Source: Marinobacterium sp.
GTDB lineage: Bacteria > Pseudomonadota > Gammaproteobacteria > Pseudomonadales > Balneatricaceae
Direction: 5' to 3'
NCBI GenBank assembly: GCA_030602245.1
Contig: JAUWAC010000002.1
Coordinates: 1-64,000 of the forward strand
DNA: 64,000 nt
The position numbers were made by a program, and so were the translations under genes. Shown piece by piece: positions 43,256 through 52,014 of the stretch (the first letter of the stretch is position 1; each line of letters begins with the position of its first letter). A model generated the notes under the pieces. The model was not told the origin of the DNA. It saw only the letters and a program-made list of their open reading frames with translations, and did no database searches.

Positions 43256-44269
43256 ATGCATAAAGTAGCACTCAACTTTGAAGATGGCGTGACCCGGTTC
43301 GTGCAGACGCTCCCAGGCGAAACCGTCGCCGATGCCGCCTACCGATCCGGCCTGAACATTCCGATGGACTGCCGTGATGGTGCCTGCGGTACCTGTAAGT
43401 GTCACTGTGAATCCGGCCGTTATGAAATGGACGGCTATATCGACGATGCCCTGTCAGAGCATGAGGCCGAACAGCAGTTCGTCCTGACCTGCTGCATGAT
43501 TCCGGACAGTGACTGTGTGGTCAGCGTGCCGGCCTCATCGGAGGTTTGCGTCCGTTCTCAGCAGGCTGATGTGCACGCCGAGATTACGGCGATCAACCGG
43601 CTGTCCCAGTCCACCCTGAGCTTCACGGTGGCCGGCGATCAGGTGCGCGCGATGCACTTTCTGCCCGGTCAGTACGTCAATATTCAGGTGCCGGGCTCTG
43701 ATCAGACCCGCGCCTATTCCTTCAGCTCCATGATCGATCAGCGCGATGAGTCGGTTTCGTTCCTGATCCGTGTCGTGCCCGACGGTCTGATGAGCACCCA
43801 TATGACGCAGCACGCGCAGGTGGGGGATAAGCTGACACTGCGCGGACCGTTCGGGTCGTTCTATCTGCGCGACATCAGGCGCCCCGTGCTGATGCTTGCC
43901 GGCGGCACGGGACTGGCGCCGTTTCTGGCGATGCTCGACAAAATCAGGGATAGCGGCAGCGACTATCCGATCCATCTGATCTATGGCGTGACCCACGATG
44001 CGGATCTGGTGGAACTGGACAAGCTGGAAGCGTTTGCCGAACAGATCGACGCATTCAGTTTCACCGCCTGTGTTGCGTCGCCCGAGAGCAGCTGGCCGCA
44101 GAAAGGCTATGTGACCAACCACATCGAAGCCGGTCATGTGAACGACGGTGATGTGGATATCTACCTGTGTGGTCCGCCGCCGATGGTCGAAGCGGTCAGC
44201 CAGTACATGGAAGAGCGGGATCTCAAGCCCCACAGCTTCTACTACGAGAAGTTCGCCGCCAGTCAGTGA
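43256..44269 (+). CDS. benC: Benzoate/toluate 1,2-dioxygenase reductase
   Basis: A 337-residue reductase with an N-terminal plant-type 2Fe-2S ferredoxin (CRDGACGTCKCHC, then LTCCM), a central FAD domain (LPGQYVNIQVPG, RAYSFSS) and a C-terminal NAD domain (LAGGTGLAPFLAML, YLCGPPPMVEAV). It passes electrons from NADH to BenAB. ATG at 43256 is preferred to a TTG nine nt upstream, which sits directly on the GAGG sequence. Confidence 0.93.
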   Translation: MHKVALNFEDGVTRFVQTLPGETVADAAYRSGLNIPMDCRDGACGTCKCHCESGRYEMDGYIDDALSEHEAEQQFVLTCCMIPDSDCVVSVPASSEVCVRSQQADVHAEITAINRLSQSTLSFTVAGDQVRAMHFLPGQYVNIQVPGSDQTRAYSFSSMIDQRDESVSFLIRVVPDGLMSTHMTQHAQVGDKLTLRGPFGSFYLRDIRRPVLMLAGGTGLAPFLAMLDKIRDSGSDYPIHLIYGVTHDADLVELDKLEAFAEQIDAFSFTACVASPESSWPQKGYVTNHIEAGHVNDGDVDIYLCGPPPMVEAVSQYMEERDLKPHSFYYEKFAASQ

Positions 44270-44282
44270 GGAGGAGCTTTCC

Positions 44283-45068
44283 ATGCGCGAAAGCAGATTC
44301 GACGATAAAGTGGTTGTCGTGACCGGCGCCGCGCAGGGGATCGGACGTGCGGTTGCGCTGCAGATGGCGGCCGAACAGGCGACGCTGGTACTGGTGGATC
44401 GCTCCGAGATCGTCCGTGAAGTGGCGCAGGAAGCCATGCAGGCAGGTGCGGCCGATGTGAAGGTGGAACTGGCCGATCTGGAGCAGTACGCCGACTGCTG
44501 TCGTGCGATTAATACGGCAGTGGAAACGTTCGGACGTGTGGATGTGCTGGTCAACAACGTGGGCGGTACCATCTGGGTCAAGCCCTACGAGCACTACGAA
44601 GAGGCGCAGATTGAGGCGGAGGTACGCCGTTCCCTGTTTCCGACACTCTGGTGCTGCCATGCAGTGTTGCGGCCGATGCAGGCGCGCGGCAGTGGCAGCA
44701 TTGTCAACGTCTCCTCGATCGCGACCCGCGGACTCAATCGGGTGCCCTATGCTGCGGCCAAGGGTGGCGTCAACGCGCTGACCGTCTGTATGGCGTATGA
44801 AAACGCCCGCCATGGCATTCGGGTCAATGCGGTAGCCCCTGGCGGCACCGATGTGGGCGAGCGGCGCATTCCACGCAATACCGCAGAACAGAGCGAGCAA
44901 GAGCGGATCTGGTACCAGCAGATCATCGATCAGACCATCGATTCCACCTTTATGAAACGCTACAGCCAGCCTGAAGAGCAGGCTCATGCGATTCTCTTCC
45001 TGGCATCGGACGAGTCCTCGTACATCACCGGCACCGTGTTGCCGGTGGGGGGCGGCGATCTGGGTTAA
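44283..45068 (+). CDS. benD: Benzoate cis-diol dehydrogenase
   Basis: A 261-residue short-chain dehydrogenase: nucleotide loop VVVTGAAQGIGRAV, VNNVGGTIW, Ser and Tyr/Lys of the active site in VNVSSIATRGLNRVPYAAAKGG, then NAVAPGGTDVGERRIPRN, which matches BenD/XylL. It rearomatises the diol carboxylate to catechol with loss of CO2. GAGGAGGAGC precedes the ATG. Last gene of the ben operon, followed by a terminator. Confidence 0.94.
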   Translation: MRESRFDDKVVVVTGAAQGIGRAVALQMAAEQATLVLVDRSEIVREVAQEAMQAGAADVKVELADLEQYADCCRAINTAVETFGRVDVLVNNVGGTIWVKPYEHYEEAQIEAEVRRSLFPTLWCCHAVLRPMQARGSGSIVNVSSIATRGLNRVPYAAAKGGVNALTVCMAYENARHGIRVNAVAPGGTDVGERRIPRNTAEQSEQERIWYQQIIDQTIDSTFMKRYSQPEEQAHAILFLASDESSYITGTVLPVGGGDLG

Positions 45069-45087
45069 GTTGCTTTGCGGTGATATT

Positions 45088-45109
45088 GGGGGCTCTCGCC
45101 CCCTTTTTT
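45088..45109 (+). terminator. Rho-independent terminator of the ben operon
   Basis: GGGGGC and GCCCCC pair around TCTC and are followed by six T, 20 nt after the benD stop and 9 nt before the convergent benE stop. Confidence 0.95.
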
Positions 45110-45117
45110 GTGCGCGT

Positions 45118-46335
45118 CTAGCGGCCGCTGCCGGGGTTGGAGCTGAGCTGCTTCAGCCACTGGCGCGGGCGCGTGCCGTGGTCGCTGTGCAGTACCAGAT
45201 AGGCCAGCGACCCGATAACGACGCCCCAGAAGGCGGCGCCCAGACCCAAAAAGCTCATCCCGGATGCGGTGGCGAGAAAGGTGATCAGAGAGGCCTCGCG
45301 GTGCTGTTCATCCTGCAGCGCGGCTACCAGATTGCCGCTGATTGCGCCAATCAGAGCAAGCCCCGCCAGTACCGCAATAAAGGTGCCCGGCATGGCGCTG
45401 AACAGCAGCATGATGGTACCGGCCAGCGTGCCCCCGAGCAGATAGAAAACGCCATTGGCGATCCCGGCGACGTAGCGTTTGTCCGGATTCTCGTGTGCAT
45501 TCTTGCCGGTACAGAGCGCCGCGGTGATGGCGGCGATGACGATGGTGATACCGCCGAAGCAGGCCACCGCCAGCGAACTCAGGCCGGTGACGGTCAGGAT
45601 GGGTTTGGCGGACTGGTGCTCATAGCCGGAAGCTCTGAGAATCGCCATTCCCGGCAGGAACTGACCGGTCAGGCTGACCAGTACCAGCGGGATTGCCAGA
45701 CTCAGCACGGCGCTCAGGCTCCATTCCGGAGCGATGAACACCGGCTGCGTGATGATCAGCTTTACGTCATCGAGCCGGCTTCCCTCCAGTACCACCGACA
45801 GCACGATGCCCACCAGCAGCATCAGGATCAGGCTGTAGCGCGGCAGGTAACGTTTGAGCAACAGGTAAGCACCGATCATGCACAGTGCCAGCGCTGGCGC
45901 CTCGCTGACTGCGCCGAAGGCGTTGGTGCCAAACTGAAACAGGATGCCCGCCATCATGCCGGCAGCGATTCCCTTCGGAATCATCCGCACCAGATGGTCG
46001 AAGTAGCCGGTAATGCCGATCAGACACATCAGAACGCCCGCGGTGATGTAGGCGCCGATCGCCTGATTGAGGCTCAGTTCCGGAAACAGCGTGACCAGCA
46101 GAGCGGTGCCGGGAGCAGACCAGGCGGTGACTATCGGCACCCGGGTCCACCAGCTCAACAGGATGCCGGCGGCGGCTGCACCGATCGAGACCGACCAGAC
46201 CCAGCTGGTCAGCATCTCATTGGAGACCTGTGCGCTCTGCGCAGCCTGAAACAGGATCAGCAGAGGCCCCGAGTAGGACACCAGTACCGCCAGCAAGCCG
46301 GCGGAAATCGCGGTCAGTGAAAGATCTTTGGCCAT
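45118..46335 (-). CDS. benE: Benzoate/proton symporter BenE
   Basis: A 405-residue BenE-family membrane protein with about 12 hydrophobic segments. It shows LVSYSGPLLILFQAA, TAWSAPGTALLVT, GIAAGMMAGILFQFG and the conserved GMSFLGLGAAFWGVV. Converges with the ben operon terminator. It gives a second uptake route beside the ABC importer. Divergent from a LysR regulator. Confidence 0.92.
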   Translation of the reverse strand: MAKDLSLTAISAGLLAVLVSYSGPLLILFQAAQSAQVSNEMLTSWVWSVSIGAAAAGILLSWWTRVPIVTAWSAPGTALLVTLFPELSLNQAIGAYITAGVLMCLIGITGYFDHLVRMIPKGIAAGMMAGILFQFGTNAFGAVSEAPALALCMIGAYLLLKRYLPRYSLILMLLVGIVLSVVLEGSRLDDVKLIITQPVFIAPEWSLSAVLSLAIPLVLVSLTGQFLPGMAILRASGYEHQSAKPILTVTGLSSLAVACFGGITIVIAAITAALCTGKNAHENPDKRYVAGIANGVFYLLGGTLAGTIMLLFSAMPGTFIAVLAGLALIGAISGNLVAALQDEQHREASLITFLATASGMSFLGLGAAFWGVVIGSLAYLVLHSDHGTRPRQWLKQLSSNPGSGR

Positions 46336-46429
46336 GATCGGTAAATCTCCCTCAGTGTGCAGAAAACGTATAGTGCTGACACTTTAGGTGCGCCGATTGG
46401 ATAGAGTAAGCGCGCAGCGCTGGTAACAC

Positions 46430-46448
46430 TGTTTGGCAAAACCAAACA
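46430..46448. promoter_or_regulatory. LysR-type operator candidate
   Basis: TGTTTGG (46430-46436) and CCAAACA (46442-46448) are perfect inverted arms with a 5-nt centre. The repeat ends 12 nt before the LysR GTG start, where autoregulation sites usually lie, and in the divergent benE promoter region. Confidence 0.6.
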
Positions 46449-46460
46449 ATGGAGGGCGCA

Positions 46461-47363
46461 GTGGATCAGCTCAGAGCTATGAGGCTGTTTGTCAGCATCG
46501 TCGAACGGGGCAGCTTTACCGGCGCGGCGGAACAGCTGAACATGTCACGGGCTTCGGCGACGGCGCTGATGCGACAGCTCGAAAACCATATCGGTGTCAG
46601 TCTGCTGCATCGCACGACGCGGCAGGTCAGTGCGACACCGGAAGGGGAGCTCTACTACTACCGCTGTCGTGACATCCTGCATGATCTGGCTGATGCCGAG
46701 AGCCTGTTGTCGTCACGGGCGCACAAGCTGGTCGGGCGGCTCAGGGTCGACTTGCCGGCGTCTCTGTGCCGTCTTGTTGTCATGCCGGCGCTGCCGGAGT
46801 TCATCGGGTGCTATCCGGATATCCGGCTCGATATCAGTGTCGGTGACCGCGTGATTGATCTGGTGCGCGAAGGCGCAGACTGCGTCCTGCGCATCGGTGA
46901 GCTCAACGATTCCACGCTGATAGCGCGACGCCTTGCCGGGCTGGAGCAGGTCACCTGTGCCAGTCCGGATTATATCGAGCGCTATGGATGCCCGGCGTCG
47001 CTGCAGGAGCTGGACCTGCACCACTGTGTCGAGTTTCGCTCTGCCAGCACGGGACGGGTTGATCCGCTTCACTTTCGGCTCGAAAGCGGCGTCGTGCAGC
47101 GTCGGCTGAATGCCCGGGTGTCGGTGAACAGCGGTATTGCCTATGTCGCCGCCTGTGAGGCGGGACTCGGGATTGCGCAGGTACCCCGCTACCATGTGGC
47201 GGCTCAACTGCGCCGGGGCGAGCTGGTGGAGCTGCTGCCGCAGCTGCCACCCCCGGCACTGCCGCTGTCGGTGCTGTACCCGCCGCAACGGCAGGTGCCG
47301 CTGCGGTTACGTGTGTTTATCGACTGGCTGGTGGAGCTGTTTCGCTCGCCAGACAGTGGCTGA
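46461..47363 (+). CDS. LysR-family transcriptional regulator
   Basis: A 300-residue regulator. N-terminal HTH (AMRLFVSIVERGSFTGAAEQLNMSRASATALMRQLE) and a CrgA/AaeR-like sensor domain (GRLRVDLPASLCRLVVMPALPEFIGCYPDI). The GTG at 46461 has GGAGG 6 nt upstream; an ATG at 46449 lies on that site and is not used. Divergent from benE, which may be its target. The subfamily often controls efflux or redox genes, so benzoate response is only inferred. Confidence 0.85.
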   Translation: MDQLRAMRLFVSIVERGSFTGAAEQLNMSRASATALMRQLENHIGVSLLHRTTRQVSATPEGELYYYRCRDILHDLADAESLLSSRAHKLVGRLRVDLPASLCRLVVMPALPEFIGCYPDIRLDISVGDRVIDLVREGADCVLRIGELNDSTLIARRLAGLEQVTCASPDYIERYGCPASLQELDLHHCVEFRSASTGRVDPLHFRLESGVVQRRLNARVSVNSGIAYVAACEAGLGIAQVPRYHVAAQLRRGELVELLPQLPPPALPLSVLYPPQRQVPLRLRVFIDWLVELFRSPDSG

Positions 47364-47485
47364 CATGATGCTCCGCCCCTGGTATGCACATGCGATGCGA
47401 ACGGCCCGACCATACTGCTCCCCGTTCGGCTGGTGTAGTATCGGGCTTTGCCCGGAGCTTCCGGGGCCATGAAGTTTGAGCCGCC

Positions 47486-50400
47486 ATGAGTGCAACCCAA
47501 CGTATCTACAAGGTCCGGCGCCGCTACAACAAGTGGGTAGCGAACCAGACGCTGGAAGACTATGCCCTGCGATTTACCGCGCGGCAGGGGCGTCGGATGA
47601 GCATCGAGCGTGTTGCCATGACGGCGCTCGGCGCCACCGCATTTCTGGCGCTGGAGGGCATCGCCGCCGCCGTAACGCTGACCTACGGTTTTACCAATAC
47701 GCTGGTGGCGATGCTGGTGGTGTGTGCGCTGTTCTTCATTACCGGGGTGCCGATTACCTATCACGCGGCGCGTAACGGGCTGGATATCGATCTGCTGACG
47801 CGTGGCGCCGGGTTTGGTTATCTCGGCTCGACAATTACGTCGCTGATCTATGCCAGTTTCACCTTCATTTTCTTCGCCATCGAGGCGGCGATTCTGGCCG
47901 CGGCGCTGAAAGCGCTGTTCGGCTTGCCGATGCCGATCGGTTATCTGGTCAGCGCGATGGCGGTGATTCCGGTGGTCACGCACGGCATCACGGCGATCAG
48001 CCGCTTTCAGGTCGGCACGCAGCCGCTGTGGCTGATTCTGCAGGTCAGTGCGCTGGGGCTGGTGATCCTGCACGAATCGGAACGGTATCAGGGCTGGACG
48101 GCGTTCGTGCCGCGCGGTCTAGAGAATGGCGGCGAGTTCAATCTGATGCTGTTCGGTGCTGCCGCGTCGGTCTTTTTCGCGATGGTGGCGCAGATCGGTG
48201 AGCAGGTGGACTACCTGCGCTTCATGCCGGAAAAGACCCGGGCCAACGCCGGGCGCTGGTGGTTCTGGATGCTGTTCTCCGGCCCCGGCTGGGTATTGAT
48301 CGGGCTGATCAAGATGTTGCTGGGCTCGTTTCTGGCCTACCTGATGTTCTCCGAGAGCGCGTCCTTCGTCACCGCGACCGATCCGACGCTGATGTATCAG
48401 CGCGTGTTCAATTATCTGACTCAGTCGGAGGGCGCGGCGCTGCTGCTGGCCGGCGTCATGGTGATCATCTCGCAGATGAAGATCAATCTGACCAACGCTT
48501 ACGCCGGTTCCATCGCCTGGTCCAACTTTTTTTCGCGCCTGACCCACAACCATCCCGGGCGCGTCGTCTGGCTGGTGTTCAACGTGACCATCGCGCTGAT
48601 CCTGATGGAGCTGGGCATCTATCAGGCACTGGAGGCGATCCTCGGTGTGTTTGCGATCGTCGCGGTGAGCTGGCTCGGCTCCCTGTCGGCGGATCTGATG
48701 ATCAACAAGCCGCTGGGCCTGAGCCCGAAGACGGTCGAGTTCAAACGCTCGCATCTCTATGACGTCAACCCGGTCGGCGTGGGTGCCATGGCGACGGCGG
48801 TGCTGGTCGGGCTGCTGGCCTATCTGGGGCTGTTTGGCGAGGTGGCGCGTACGCTGAGCCATTTCATCAGTCTGGCGGTCTGTTTTGTCATGGTGCCGCT
48901 GCTGGCGTGGGCCACCGGCGGGCGCTACTACCTCGCGCGTGAAGGCGACGATGTTGTCGCCTCGCATACCTGCGGGATCTGCGAAAACCGCTTTGAGCAG
49001 GAGGACATGAGTTACTGTCCGGCCTATCAGTTGCCGATCTGTTCATTGTGCTGCTCGCTCGATTCGCGCTGTCTCGACAGCTGCAAGCCGCAGGCGCGCT
49101 TCTCGCGGCAGCTGCTGGATTTTCTGAAGCTGTTTCTGCCGCAGCGCTGGATCCGTCGGGTCGACTCCCGGTTGGGCCGTTTCGTCGGCCTGCTGATGCT
49201 GATTACGCTGTTGCTGGCGGGGTTGCTGGCGGTGGTCTACCGGCAGATGGACCCGGCCACACCAGAGATGGCGCGGCTGCTGGCGCAGACCCTGTGGACG
49301 CTGTTCTTCGTGCTGTTGATCGTGGCCGGAGTGGTCGCCTGGCTGTTCCTGCTGGCGCACGAGAGCCGGGTCGTGGCGCAGCAGGAGTCCAACCGGCAGA
49401 CCCTGAAGCTGCTGCAGGAGATCGATGCGCACGAAGAGACCGACCGCGAGTTGCAGCGGGCCAAGGAGCTGGCCGAGCGTGCCAGCGATGCCAAGAGCCG
49501 GTACATGTCCGGAATCAGCCATGAGCTGCGCACGCCGCTGCAGTCGATCATCGGCTACGCGCAACTGATACAGGGCCGGGCGGCGCTGGAACGGGCCGAC
49601 AGCGAGGGACTGAAAATCATTCTGCGCAGCGGCCAGTATCTGGCCGACCTGATCGAAGGGCTGCTCGACATCTCGCGCATCGAAGCCGGCCGGCTGGAAC
49701 TCTGTCGCGCACCGGTGGCGCTGCCGGAACTGATTGCCCAGCTCGAGCAGATGTTCGGCTTTCAGGCGGCGCAGAAGGGCGTGCGTTTTGTCTGCGATAT
49801 TGAAGATCGGCTGCCACAGGTGGTGATGAGCGACGAGAAGCGCCTGCGTCAGGTGCTGATCAACCTGCTCTCCAACGCGGTCAAATACACGCAGGAGGGC
49901 GAGGTGCGGTTCCGCATCCGCTACCGCAATCAGGTGGCCGAATTCATCATCGAGGATACCGGTGTCGGTATCGATGCCGCGAGTCTGCAGCGCGTGTTCG
50001 ACCCGTTCGAGCGGGTCCGGACCGCCGCCACCGCCGATCTGCCCGGTAGCGGTCTGGGCCTGACCATCGTCAAGCTGCTGACTGAAATCATGGGCGGCGA
50101 TCTGCAGGTCGAGAGTACGCCGGGGCAGGGCAGCTGTTTCCGGGTCGCGGTGATGCTGCCCTGGGTGGAAGGGGCACCCAAGGCGGCGCAGACCCAGCGT
50201 CCGGTGGTCGGTTATGCCGGGCCGCGGCGGACGATCTGCGTCGTTGATGACGACCCGGTGCTGCGCGGTCTGCTGTCCGACATGCTGCAGCCGCTGGGGT
50301 TTCGTATCTATGAGGCACCCAATGGCAACGCCTGTCTGGCGCTGGTGACAGAGGTCAGCCCGGATCTGTTTCTGCTCGACATCGCCATGCCCGGCATGGA

Positions 50401-50851
50401 CGGCCTGCAACTGGCCGCGGCGCTGCGTGAACGCGGGCATCGGCAGCCGATTCTGATGCTCTCCGCCGATGTCCAGGAGCAGCGGCGCCAGCCGGCGGGC
50501 AGTGCCGTATATGATGAGTATCTGGTCAAGCCGGTCAGCAACCAGCAGTTACTGGACCGCATCGGCTATCACCTGAAACTGGAATGGACGCGTCGGGCCG
50601 CGGCGCCGCTTGAGCAGGGCGCCGCGCCGGTGGTTGCGGAGCTATCGGCGCGCCTGGAGGTGCCAGACCATCCGCTGGTGCGTGAGCTGCGCGGGTACGC
50701 GGAGATCGGCTATCGGCGTGGTGTACGCGAGGTGCTCGAGCAGTTGCGCCAGAGCGATCTGCTCAGTGCCGAGGTGCTGGCACGCCTGACGCAACTGGCG
50801 GACGGGATGCAGTTCGCGCGTCTGGCTGAATGTCTGGAACAAGCGAAATGA
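47486..50851 (+). CDS. NCS1-transporter/hybrid histidine kinase fusion
   Basis: A 1121-residue membrane sensor. Residues about 35-480 are a complete NCS1 nucleobase-transporter-like domain with about 12 membrane segments (FLALEGIAAAVTLTYGF, ITAISRFQVGTQPLW, INLTNAYAGSIAWSNFF). A Cys-rich stretch follows (Cys496 and Cys499, then Cys pairs to about 530), then two further membrane helices. Next come the HisKA domain (HELRTP, His679), ATPase domain (NLLSNAVKYTQ, DTGVGID, GSGLGLTIVK) and a receiver (VVDDDP, phosphoacceptor Asp965, YLVKPVS), plus an 80-residue helical tail. Couples with the response regulator by an ATGA overlap and precedes urtABCDE. Likely a transporter-type receptor for urea or a nitrogen compound, as CbrA is for another transporter fold. 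Confidence 0.88.
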   Translation: MSATQRIYKVRRRYNKWVANQTLEDYALRFTARQGRRMSIERVAMTALGATAFLALEGIAAAVTLTYGFTNTLVAMLVVCALFFITGVPITYHAARNGLDIDLLTRGAGFGYLGSTITSLIYASFTFIFFAIEAAILAAALKALFGLPMPIGYLVSAMAVIPVVTHGITAISRFQVGTQPLWLILQVSALGLVILHESERYQGWTAFVPRGLENGGEFNLMLFGAAASVFFAMVAQIGEQVDYLRFMPEKTRANAGRWWFWMLFSGPGWVLIGLIKMLLGSFLAYLMFSESASFVTATDPTLMYQRVFNYLTQSEGAALLLAGVMVIISQMKINLTNAYAGSIAWSNFFSRLTHNHPGRVVWLVFNVTIALILMELGIYQALEAILGVFAIVAVSWLGSLSADLMINKPLGLSPKTVEFKRSHLYDVNPVGVGAMATAVLVGLLAYLGLFGEVARTLSHFISLAVCFVMVPLLAWATGGRYYLAREGDDVVASHTCGICENRFEQEDMSYCPAYQLPICSLCCSLDSRCLDSCKPQARFSRQLLDFLKLFLPQRWIRRVDSRLGRFVGLLMLITLLLAGLLAVVYRQMDPATPEMARLLAQTLWTLFFVLLIVAGVVAWLFLLAHESRVVAQQESNRQTLKLLQEIDAHEETDRELQRAKELAERASDAKSRYMSGISHELRTPLQSIIGYAQLIQGRAALERADSEGLKIILRSGQYLADLIEGLLDISRIEAGRLELCRAPVALPELIAQLEQMFGFQAAQKGVRFVCDIEDRLPQVVMSDEKRLRQVLINLLSNAVKYTQEGEVRFRIRYRNQVAEFIIEDTGVGIDAASLQRVFDPFERVRTAATADLPGSGLGLTIVKLLTEIMGGDLQVESTPGQGSCFRVAVMLPWVEGAPKAAQTQRPVVGYAGPRRTICVVDDDPVLRGLLSDMLQPLGFRIYEAPNGNACLALVTEVSPDLFLLDIAMPGMDGLQLAAALRERGHRQPILMLSADVQEQRRQPAGSAVYDEYLVKPVSNQQLLDRIGYHLKLEWTRRAAAPLEQGAAPVVAELSARLEVPDHPLVRELRGYAEIGYRRGVREVLEQLRQSDLLSAEVLARLTQLADGMQFARLAECLEQAK

Positions 50852-51759
50852 GCGAGAACGGAACACGGCAGGATCTGGTGCTGGTGGTGGACGATTCACC
50901 GGACGCACTGAGCCTGATCAACGATACCCTCGAGGGGGCCGGGCTGGATGTGCTGGTGGCGCTGGAGGGGCGTCAGGCACTAAGCATCGCCCGGCGCATG
51001 CGTCCGGATATTATCCTGCTCGATGCGATGATGCCGCATATGAACGGCTTCGACACCTGCAAGGCGCTGAAACAGGATCCGGATCTGTGTGCGATTCCGG
51101 TCATCTTCATGACCGGCCTGACCGAAACCGAGGATGTCGTGCGCGGACTCGAAGCCGGCGGCGTCGACTACCTGACCAAACCGATTACTCCGGCGGAGCT
51201 GCTGGCGCGCATGCGGGTGCATCTGAGCAACGCGCGTATGACCCAGAATGCCTATTCGGCGCTCGATACAACCGGTCAGCATCTGGTGACGGTTAACGCG
51301 CAGGGGCGCATGGGCTGGGCCACGCCGCAGGCCCATGCACTGCTGGCGCGGGCCGACGTGGATGAGCAGCGCGTGCGGGAGCGGCTCGAGCCACAGCTGG
51401 CGCAGTGGCTGCAGCATGAGCCGGCACCGAACGACCGTCTGTCACTGCGTGATCTGCCGCAACCGCTGGCGGTACGCCTGATCGGGCGGCAGGAAAACGG
51501 CGACTATCTGCTCAAGCTGCTGGATGAACAGGAGGGCAGCGGTGCCTCGCTGCTGCAGTCGCGCCTTGGTCTGACGCCGCGGGCTGCGGAGGTGCTGTAC
51601 TGGATCGCCAACGGCAAGACCAACAAAGAGATCGGTGAAATCCTCGGCATGAGCCCGCGCACCGTCAACAAACATCTGGAACTGATCTACCCCGACCTCG
51701 GCGTGGAAAACCGTACCGCTGCAGCCGGGGTGGCGCTGCGGATTCTGGTGCAGGAGTAG
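50848..51759 (+). CDS. LuxR-type response regulator partnering the hybrid kinase
   Basis: A 303-residue regulator. The receiver (1-125) has acidic pair Asp15/Asp16, phosphoacceptor Asp59 (IILLDAMMP) and the Lys in YLTKPI. A linker of about 110 residues follows, then a LuxR/NarL HTH (LTPRAAEVLYWIANGKTNKEIGEILGMS, PRTVNKHLELIY). The ATG overlaps the kinase stop as ATGA. Expected to bind upstream of urtA. Confidence 0.92.
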   Translation: MSENGTRQDLVLVVDDSPDALSLINDTLEGAGLDVLVALEGRQALSIARRMRPDIILLDAMMPHMNGFDTCKALKQDPDLCAIPVIFMTGLTETEDVVRGLEAGGVDYLTKPITPAELLARMRVHLSNARMTQNAYSALDTTGQHLVTVNAQGRMGWATPQAHALLARADVDEQRVRERLEPQLAQWLQHEPAPNDRLSLRDLPQPLAVRLIGRQENGDYLLKLLDEQEGSGASLLQSRLGLTPRAAEVLYWIANGKTNKEIGEILGMSPRTVNKHLELIYPDLGVENRTAAAGVALRILVQE

Positions 51760-51787
51760 CGCCTTTACCATCGCCGGGTGATCTCGC

Positions 51788-51815
51788 GGCGCCGGGCCGG
51801 GCGGGTGCCGGCGCC
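51788..51815 (+). terminator. GC-rich hairpin after the response regulator
   Basis: GGCGCCGG (51788-51795) and CCGGCGCC (51808-51815) form an 8-bp stem; CCGGGTTTG follows. The T-run is short, so termination is uncertain. Confidence 0.4.
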
Positions 51816-51900
51816 CCGGGTTTGCCCCTCTGACCATGCCCGCCAGGCAGCGCACTGTGCGCTGCGTGTGCCGTGGTTATGGAGCAAATGACGGGTGCCG

Positions 51901-51920
51901 ACTACGTCAAATGACGTAGT
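51901..51920. promoter_or_regulatory. Perfect palindrome upstream of urtA, probable regulator site
   Basis: ACTACGTCA (51901-51909) and TGACGTAGT (51912-51920) are exact inverted arms separated by AA. The site lies 95 nt before the urtA ATG. A TGCGTCAT copy resembling one arm follows 6 nt later. The dyad size fits a LuxR-type dimer such as the adjacent response regulator. A weak -10 (AATAAT, about 51963) lies 40 nt downstream, which would suit an activator. Confidence 0.65.
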
Positions 51921-52014
51921 TCACTGCGTCATTGCGCGCATACCCCCGAACGCGGTCGGGACCAATAATCGGTCCTGTTCCGAGTTCATTCTTCCAAACC
52001 CAAGGGGGTACGCA

